Assembly: GCA_016293615.1 (NCBI GenBank)
Contig: JAEDDX010000095.1
Coordinates: 1 to 6,594 of the forward strand
Direction: 5' to 3'
DNA: 6,594 nucleotides
Source of the DNA: Acetatifactor sp.
GTDB taxonomy: Bacteria > Bacillota > Clostridia > Lachnospirales > Lachnospiraceae
This document shows, one piece after another, positions 1-3,344 of the stretch (within the stretch, counting starts at the first letter, position 1; every line of letters starts with the position of its first letter). The position numbers were made by a program, and so were the translations under genes. A model generated the notes under the pieces. The model did not search any database, was not told the origin of the DNA, and worked only from the letters and a program-made list of their open reading frames with translations.

Positions 1-122
1 TGAGCGGAAGTCCGATTATTCAGAACGGGAAACTGATCGGAGCGGTGACTCATGTGTTGGTAAATGACCCAACAAGAGGATACGGCATTTTTATTGAAAA
101 TATGCTGGAACCGGCAGAATAA
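1..122 (+). CDS. spoIVB: SpoIVB sporulation signalling serine peptidase, C-terminal fragment
   Basis: Only the last 39 complete codons are present (first full codon at 3, TAA at 120-122); the 5' part lies outside the window. The fragment opens with SGSPIIQNGKLIGAVTH and continues through a VNDPTRGYGIFIE stretch, the characteristic end of the S55-family peptidase SpoIVB. The first Ser-Gly-Ser belongs to the MSGSP motif that carries the catalytic serine in this family. SpoIVB is known to be secreted from the forespore into the space between the spore membranes, where it cleaves SpoIVFA and so triggers pro-sigma-K processing. Spo0A lies next on the same strand, which supports the identification because spoIVB-spo0A is a classic gene pair in spore formers. 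Here the pair is separated by about 2.1 kb of extra DNA. The signal/PDZ region cannot be judged. Confidence 0.93.
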   Translation, partial: SGSPIIQNGKLIGAVTHVLVNDPTRGYGIFIENMLEPAE

Positions 123-127
123 CTGAG

Positions 128-169
128 AGCAGGTGATGCAATGATGATTCATTGCGTTGCCTGCTTTTT
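128..169 (+). terminator. Intrinsic terminator after spoIVB
   Basis: The arms 128-144 and 149-165 pair over 17 positions, three of them G-U wobbles, around a 4-base loop TGAT. The stem runs into five T residues at 165-169. It begins six bases after the spoIVB stop codon and should end that transcript before the inserted region. Confidence 0.85.
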
Positions 170-185
170 ACGCTGTGAAATGATC

Positions 186-248
186 TTGACGAAATCTTGA
201 CCAATATTTTGACAAAATTTTTACTTTCTTCTTTACAGAATTTTTGAA
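186..248 (+). promoter_or_regulatory. Phased TTGAC/TTTAC box array, candidate response-regulator operator
   Basis: Six pentamers recur at near-helical spacing: TTGAC at 186, 197 and 209, TTTAC at 220 and 232, and TTGAA at 244. Start-to-start distances are 11, 12, 11, 12 and 12. Direct repeats of this type, spaced about 11 bp, are the usual target of OmpR/PhoB-family regulators; the Bacillus PhoP box, for example, is TT(A/C/T)A(C/T)A repeated with about 5-bp spacers. A -10-like TAAAAT lies at 258-263. The array sits after the spoIVB terminator and before the ribosome-binding sequence at 343-349. Binding, and which regulator binds, are inferred. The orphan regulator at 1161-1850 is one candidate. 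Confidence 0.42.
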
Positions 249-355
249 GTTATGAATTAAAATTAATTATGTTATTGATTAAAGTAGCAAATTGTGAGTC
301 GGATATATTTCTACCAGACCTACAAAATGTAACAAAGCAAGAAAGGAAGACATGA

Positions 356-669
356 GAAAATGAAAGAATATATGGTACCATCAGAAAATTTGGAGTTAAT
401 TCCAATGCCAAGGGCTACTTTTTTGATGCAGATGCCATTCCGTTAGCGATGAGCTCTGAGGATAAGCCCATAGGATTACGAAAGATATCTGTCCATATCT
501 GGCAAGGAAATAGAAAACTACAACCCTGAATATCGAACATAATATTAACGTATGTTGGAAAGCGAACAGGAACGGGATGGCTGAGATTGCCGGCGATCCT
601 CTGATTTACAAGCTCCCAAACAGTGAATTGATGGATATGGTTGCTTATTATCTCTTATCGTGCAAGTGA
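356..669 (+). pseudogene. Probable degenerate gene, unrecognised, split across frames
   Basis: A good Shine-Dalgarno AAGGAAG at 343-349 precedes ATG 360, which opens only a 28-codon frame (MKEYMVPSENLELIPMPRAT..., stop at 444-446). A second frame is stop-free for 57 codons (356-526) and contains a protein-like run, NAKGYFFDADAIPLAMSS, followed by RKISVHIWQGNRK. A third frame is open from 514 to the TGA at 667-669 and encodes NINVCWKANRNGMAEIAGDP and then YKLPNSELMDMVAYYLL. Losing one base in the A-run at 514-517 would account for the switch from the second frame to the third. The pieces together would give a protein of roughly 100 residues. I do not recognise the family. The alternative is several independent short peptides (28 aa at 360-446, 30 aa at 577-669) or chance open frames in AT-rich DNA. 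Confidence 0.3.
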
Positions 670-675
670 AATAAA

Positions 676-725
676 CGTCGATAAAAATTGATAAAAGTCG
701 ATAAATGTCGATAAATGTCGAATGA
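676..725 (+). repeat. Five tandem 10-bp repeats, consensus NGTCGATAAA
   Basis: The units are CGTCGATAAA (676), AATTGATAAA (686), AGTCGATAAA (696), TGTCGATAAA (706) and TGTCGAATGA (716), each exactly 10 bp from the next. Unit 2 is degenerate and the last unit contains an exact TGTCGAA. The GTCGA core recalls the Spo0A box TGNCGAA. The 10-bp period puts every copy on the same face of the helix. The array ends 28 bases upstream of the -35 of the promoter at 754-783, a suitable place for an activator or multi-site regulator. Its role as an operator is inferred. Confidence 0.6.
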
Positions 726-753
726 AACTTCGGCGTTTACATTGGCTTGTACA

Positions 754-783
754 TTGACTTTATTTAAATTGACATTGTATAAT
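754..783 (+). promoter_or_regulatory. Sigma-A-type promoter for the small ORF and regulator
   Basis: A -35 TTGACT at 754-759 is separated by 18 bp from a perfect -10 TATAAT at 778-783. A transcript would start near 790, giving a leader of about 30 bases before ATG 821, and could read on into the response regulator at 1161. The tandem repeats at 676-725 lie directly upstream. Confidence 0.6.
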
Positions 784-820
784 GTTATAAATTCAATAAT
801 GGAAAAGAGAGAATATGTAA

Positions 821-1066
821 ATGTACTTATCAACATTATTTTCATCTGAAATAGATAATGACGCTGAACATACGATCGCTGAAATCAATGAAGAATTTAT
901 AAAGCGTTTGGCAGCTATTCCAGATGACATATCTTCTTTTATTATAGACTCTACTGAAAAAGTGTTTCAATTCAATGGCCAGTGTGACGAGAATGTGGCT
1001 TTTGGGGATGTCTGTAAAGATTTTGAAGACGAAATCTTGATTGACCTTCCGATTATAAAGCAATGA
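821..1066 (+). CDS. Small acidic hypothetical protein, 81 aa
   Basis: I do not recognise this protein. It is 81 residues long, strongly acidic (many Asp and Glu, few Lys and Arg), has no signal peptide or clear membrane segment, and contains two cysteines in the C-terminal third (QCDENVAFGDVCKDF). The likely form is a small soluble cytoplasmic protein. ATG 821 is chosen because the promoter at 754-783 leads directly to it. The ribosome-binding sequence is only a weak purine run (GGAAAAGAGAG, 801-811), and an ATG at 814 is followed at once by a stop. The gene precedes the response regulator by 94 bases with no terminator between, so the two may be co-transcribed. It could be an accessory or modulating partner of that regulator, but nothing in the sequence shows this. 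Its AT-rich composition matches the surrounding inserted interval. Confidence 0.45.
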   Translation: MYLSTLFSSEIDNDAEHTIAEINEEFIKRLAAIPDDISSFIIDSTEKVFQFNGQCDENVAFGDVCKDFEDEILIDLPIIKQ

Positions 1067-1160
1067 ATACAATTTGTGCAGCCAGGGAGGCAGTGATAGA
1101 ACAACTCCCTCTGTGTAAGTTGGTTAATTACGTTGAGATATGTACTTTTTGAGGTGAGTT

Positions 1161-1850
1161 ATGGGAACAATAGCTGTAATTGAGGATAATATACTAATCG
1201 GAGACATGATAGAAGATATTTTAAATGAGGAGGGCTTCCATGTTATCCGAGCGTATTCCGGGACGGAAGCGTTATACCTGCTTGAGCAGAAGAAACCCGA
1301 TCTGATTCTGTTGGACTTGATACTTCCGGGTCTTGACGGCGAAGGAGTACTGGAACATATTAAGGATATTCCGGTTATTGTATTGAGTTCAAAAACGGAA
1401 GTAGAGGATAAGATAAATCTTTTGAACGAAGGCGCCTGTGACTATATCACCAAACCGTTTCATAGAAAAGAATTGATCGCTCGTATTCTGGTACAGCTGC
1501 GCAAAGAGAAATTTCCGGGGAATCATACAGCAGAATCCATCTTATCATTTGGCGATTTAACATTGGATCCCTTGTCTTTAAAATTGATGGTTCAGTCACA
1601 GTCTGTTAAGCTGACAAAAACGGAATGTACGATTCTCAAACTGTTGATGCAATCCAAGTACACCCTATCTAGGGATTTACTCCTGGATAGTATCAGCTAT
1701 GAAACCCCAGATTGTACAGAAAAGTCTTTGAAGCAGCATATTTACAATTTACGAAAGAAGATGAATCGCATTAACAGCAGTATTCAAATTGAGACTGTGC
1801 GGGGCGTTGGGTTTAAATTATCTAAGAACAAGCTGAACGAAGAGAATTAA
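1161..1850 (+). CDS. OmpR/PhoB-family response regulator, orphan
   Basis: This 229-residue protein has the two-domain layout and usual length of OmpR/PhoB regulators. The receiver domain covers about residues 2-113, with acidic-pocket Glu8 and Asp9, phosphoacceptor Asp52 in LILLDLILPG, Ser76, switch Tyr95, and Lys98 in the DYITKPF motif. The winged-helix DNA-binding domain covers about 128-222; the recognition helix falls near EKSLKQHIYNLRKKM (187-201) and the wing in ETVRGVGFKL (211-220). All receiver residues needed for phosphorylation are present. The start is supported by GAGGTGAG at 1151-1158, just ahead of ATG. No histidine kinase lies on either side, which is unusual because this family is normally paired with one. 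A TGAGGAGA sequence right after the stop (1852-1859) has no start codon behind it. Codons are more AT-rich than in spo0A or the ligase, which hints at acquisition. Targets are unknown; the box array at 186-248 is one possibility. Confidence 0.9.
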   Translation: MGTIAVIEDNILIGDMIEDILNEEGFHVIRAYSGTEALYLLEQKKPDLILLDLILPGLDGEGVLEHIKDIPVIVLSSKTEVEDKINLLNEGACDYITKPFHRKELIARILVQLRKEKFPGNHTAESILSFGDLTLDPLSLKLMVQSQSVKLTKTECTILKLLMQSKYTLSRDLLLDSISYETPDCTEKSLKQHIYNLRKKMNRINSSIQIETVRGVGFKLSKNKLNEEN

Positions 1851-1863
1851 CTGAGGAGACACA

Positions 1864-1905
1864 GGGCGGCTGCGGAATCCAATCAGCAGCAGCTGTCCCG
1901 CCTTT
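1864..1905 (+). terminator. Weak candidate terminator after the response regulator
   Basis: GGCGG at 1865-1869 pairs with CCGCC at 1898-1902. CTGC at 1870-1873 can pair with GCAG at 1889-1892, leaving a one-sided bulge. Only three T residues follow (1903-1905). The stem is imperfect and the T-run short, so read-through toward spo0A is possible. The rest of the 355-base gap up to 2205 holds the spo0A control region and, between 1906 and 2024, nothing I can identify. Confidence 0.3.
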
Positions 1906-2046
1906 GATAAAACAGAAAGAGGGAGCATAAATAAAAAATATTCCGGTTTGTTTGTGCTGTGTGCTCCGGCATACTGTGTGAACAAAAGTGACAAAATGTG
2001 CTGTTGGAGAGTATACGCGGCTTTAGTCGAAAACCTTCATAAAAGT

Positions 2047-2061
2047 TCGTAAAATATACGA
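2047..2061 (+). repeat. TCGTA-AAATA-TACGA dyad upstream of spo0A
   Basis: This is a perfect 5-bp inverted repeat around a 5-base centre, immediately upstream of the Spo0A boxes. A related dyad (TCGTAA...TTACGA) lies downstream of the promoter. The form suits a dimeric repressor operator; no specific regulator can be named. Confidence 0.35.
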
Positions 2062-2063
2062 TA

Positions 2064-2093
2064 TGCCGAAGAATGTCGAACGATTTTGGCGAA
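2064..2093 (+). promoter_or_regulatory. Three tandem Spo0A boxes (0A boxes)
   Basis: Three exact matches to the Spo0A box TGNCGAA lie in the same orientation: TGCCGAA at 2064-2070, TGTCGAA at 2074-2080 and TGGCGAA at 2087-2093. A partial match, AGTCGAA, lies at 2025-2031. They sit about 17-46 bp upstream of the -35 at 2110, where phosphorylated Spo0A could control its own gene, as is known in Bacillus. The density of exact sites in 30 bp argues against chance. Confidence 0.7.
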
Positions 2094-2109
2094 AAAGTGA
2101 TTAAAACTG

Positions 2110-2138
2110 TTGTGTTCGATGTGAAAATATGGTAATCT
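2110..2138 (+). promoter_or_regulatory. spo0A: Candidate spo0A promoter
   Basis: TTGTGT (2110-2115) and TAATCT (2133-2138) are spaced by 17 bp, giving a start near 2145 and a leader of about 60 bases. It is a moderate sigma-A match placed just downstream of the Spo0A boxes. I did not find a convincing sigma-H promoter, which drives the sporulation-phase promoter of spo0A in Bacillus. Confidence 0.5.
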
Positions 2139-2145
2139 AAAGCTG

Positions 2146-2170
2146 TCGTAAATATGATAAATTATTACGA
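2146..2170 (+). repeat. TCGTAA...TTACGA dyad in the spo0A leader
   Basis: TCGTAA at 2146-2151 and TTACGA at 2165-2170 form a 6-bp inverted repeat with a 13-base centre. The dyad starts about where spo0A transcription should begin and lies 35 bases before the ATG. It echoes the dyad at 2047-2061 and could be an operator or a weak leader hairpin. Confidence 0.33.
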
Positions 2171-2205
2171 AATCAACGATATGCTGAAAGGCTGGGAAAG
2201 ACATC

Positions 2206-2979
2206 ATGGAATTGAAAATAAAGGTATTAATTGCAGATGACGATAAGGGCTTTCGCTCGGCACTGGAGCAGGAGCTTGCAAATGATATCAAACTTGATAT
2301 TTTGGGCTCTTATGGTTCCGGACGTCAGTTGAGAGACGGTATCCGCGAGCTCGCGCCGGACGTTGTTATCATGGATTTGACGCTGCCGGACGTATATGGC
2401 CTGACGCTGCTTCAGGAGCTGAAGGAGAATCCGCCGGAGAAAATGCCGACAATCTTTGTAGTTACCGGATTTGCATCCACAGAGGTCGCAGCGGAATGCA
2501 GCGCACTGGGTGTCAGCTTTATGATGAGAAAGCCGGTTGATCTGAAGTCGCTGCATGAGCGAGTGAAGCAGTACGGCAGCAGCCGGAGGAGCGCGGTCAA
2601 TGGCGTGCGCCTTTCGGACGAAGGAGTCGAGATCGAGATGAAGGTGACAAATATCATCCATCAAATCGGCGTTCCGGCGCATATTAAGGGATACCAGTAT
2701 CTGCGGGAAGCGATTATCATGACAATCAACGATATGGAATCCATCAATGCGATTACAAAGGTACTCTATCCGTCCGTTGCGAAGAAGTTCCATACCACCT
2801 CATCGCGTGTCGAGCGGGCAATCCGTCATGCAATCGAGGTGGCGTGGGATCGCGGTGATGTCGATGTCCTGCAAGAGTACTTTGGATTTACGGTATCCGG
2901 TACAAAGGGGAAACCCACCAATTCCGAGTTTATTTCCATGGTCGCGGATAAGCTGCGCCTGGAGCTGAAAATGGCATAG
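2206..2979 (+). CDS. spo0A: Spo0A, master transcription factor of sporulation
   Basis: This is a complete 257-residue Spo0A, slightly shorter than the 267-residue Bacillus subtilis protein. The receiver domain (about 4-120) has Asp11 and Asp12, phosphoacceptor Asp57 in VVIMDLTLPD, Thr87, and Lys109 in MMRKP. A short linker leads into the Spo0A-specific DNA-binding domain (about 140-257). Its recognition-helix region SSRVERAIRHAIEVAWDRG and the near-terminal KPTNSEFISMVADKLRLE are almost invariant in the family. In its phosphorylated form Spo0A binds 0A boxes and switches the cell from vegetative growth to sporulation, also affecting solventogenesis and stationary-phase genes in clostridia. 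ATG 2206 fits the conserved N-terminus; the ribosome-binding sequence is modest (GGGAAAG about ten bases upstream). Three 0A boxes upstream suggest autoregulation. It is monocistronic between an upstream promoter region and a strong terminator. Confidence 0.97.
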   Translation: MELKIKVLIADDDKGFRSALEQELANDIKLDILGSYGSGRQLRDGIRELAPDVVIMDLTLPDVYGLTLLQELKENPPEKMPTIFVVTGFASTEVAAECSALGVSFMMRKPVDLKSLHERVKQYGSSRRSAVNGVRLSDEGVEIEMKVTNIIHQIGVPAHIKGYQYLREAIIMTINDMESINAITKVLYPSVAKKFHTTSSRVERAIRHAIEVAWDRGDVDVLQEYFGFTVSGTKGKPTNSEFISMVADKLRLELKMA

Positions 2980-2989
2980 CACAATCACA

Positions 2990-3033
2990 CACTCTTCCCT
3001 GCCGGCAGCGCAGCGGAAGAGTGCTGTTTTTTT
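2990..3033 (+). terminator. Intrinsic terminator after spo0A
   Basis: CACTCTTCC (2990-2998) pairs perfectly with GGAAGAGTG (3015-3023) around a GC-rich 16-base loop that can itself pair in part. A run of seven T residues follows at 3027-3033. The hairpin begins ten bases after the spo0A stop. Confidence 0.88.
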
Positions 3034-3149
3034 GTGTGCTCGCCGGGGAGGTTGGCGGTGCGCATTTTTCGAACAAAATGACTGGCAGAATATCCAGAAA
3101 ACAGGAGAATTTGCGGGGAAATACATTGGAAATTACGCCAGACTATTCC

Positions 3150-3179
3150 TTGACACTGTGCAACGGAGTATGGTATAAT
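3150..3179 (+). promoter_or_regulatory. Consensus sigma-A promoter with extended -10 for the ligase gene
   Basis: A perfect TTGACA (3150-3155) and a perfect TATAAT (3174-3179) are separated by 18 bp, with TGG directly before the -10 (an extended -10 element). Transcription should start near 3185, leaving a leader of about 160 bases before ATG 3345. So strong a core promoter usually implies high basal expression or tight control downstream. Confidence 0.82.
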
Positions 3180-3208
3180 TTCTATAATTATAGGTGTGAA
3201 TACAGTGA

Positions 3209-3258
3209 ATATTAGGCGGCGTAAAATAATTGGGGTATTTTACGAATTTATCTAATAT
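3209..3258 (+). promoter_or_regulatory. Large dyad in the ligase leader
   Basis: The inner arms CGTAAAATA (3220-3228) and TATTTTACG (3236-3244) are a perfect 9-bp inverted repeat around a 7-base centre, ATTGGGG. The outer arms ATATTAG (3209-3215) and CTAATAT (3252-3258) add 7 more pairs across a 4/7-base internal loop. It begins about 25 bases after the expected transcription start. No T-run follows, so it is not a simple terminator. It could be an operator for a dimeric repressor or a structured RNA leader; it matches no riboswitch class that I recognise. Confidence 0.5.
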
Positions 3259-3284
3259 GACACATTTGTATTAGCACCTTTTTG

Positions 3285-3305
3285 ACAGTCTTAAAATGAG
3301 ACTGT
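3285..3305 (+). promoter_or_regulatory. Small hairpin near the ligase ribosome-binding site
   Basis: ACAGTCT (3285-3291) and AGACTGT (3299-3305) are perfect 7-bp arms around a 7-base loop, ending 25 bases before the Shine-Dalgarno sequence at 3331. It could affect translation initiation or be part of the same regulatory leader as the larger dyad. Confidence 0.35.
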
Positions 3306-3330
3306 ACATCATAAGTTCAAATGAGTGGTA

Positions 3331-3336
3331 AAGGAG
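3331..3336 (+). promoter_or_regulatory. Shine-Dalgarno sequence that fixes the ligase start
   Basis: AAGGAG lies eight bases before ATG 3345. The in-frame ATG at 3321 is upstream of this sequence and has no ribosome-binding site of its own, so 3345 is the better start. Confidence 0.8.
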
Positions 3337-3344
3337 AACAACAA

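Noticed and set aside
676..725. The tandem array as a CRISPR
   Set aside because: Units are 10 bp with no spacers, unlike CRISPR repeats of about 23-40 bp separated by unique spacers, and no cas genes are present.
188..1040. The 13-mer GACGAAATCTTGA occurs at 188-200 and again at 1028-1040
   Set aside because: A shared 13-mer in about 6.6 kb is within reach of chance, the second copy is inside a coding frame, and the flanks do not extend the match.
1084..1112. Inverted repeat AGGGAG...CTCCCT between the small ORF and the regulator
   Set aside because: Only six pairs with a long loop and no T-run after it; too weak to call a terminator or operator.
2227..2793. A 188-codon minus-strand open frame inside spo0A
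   Set aside because: Spo0A is unmistakable on the + strand and the antisense translation shows no recognisable features.
3282..3310. A second TTGACA (3282-3287) near the ligase start as a promoter
   Set aside because: The hexamer 17 bp downstream, TACATC, is a poor -10, and the transcript would begin almost at the ribosome-binding site. The promoter at 3150-3179 is far better.
3321..3344. Upstream in-frame ATG for the ligase at 3321
   Set aside because: The good Shine-Dalgarno sequence AAGGAG lies downstream of it, at 3331-3336, and is correctly placed for ATG 3345.
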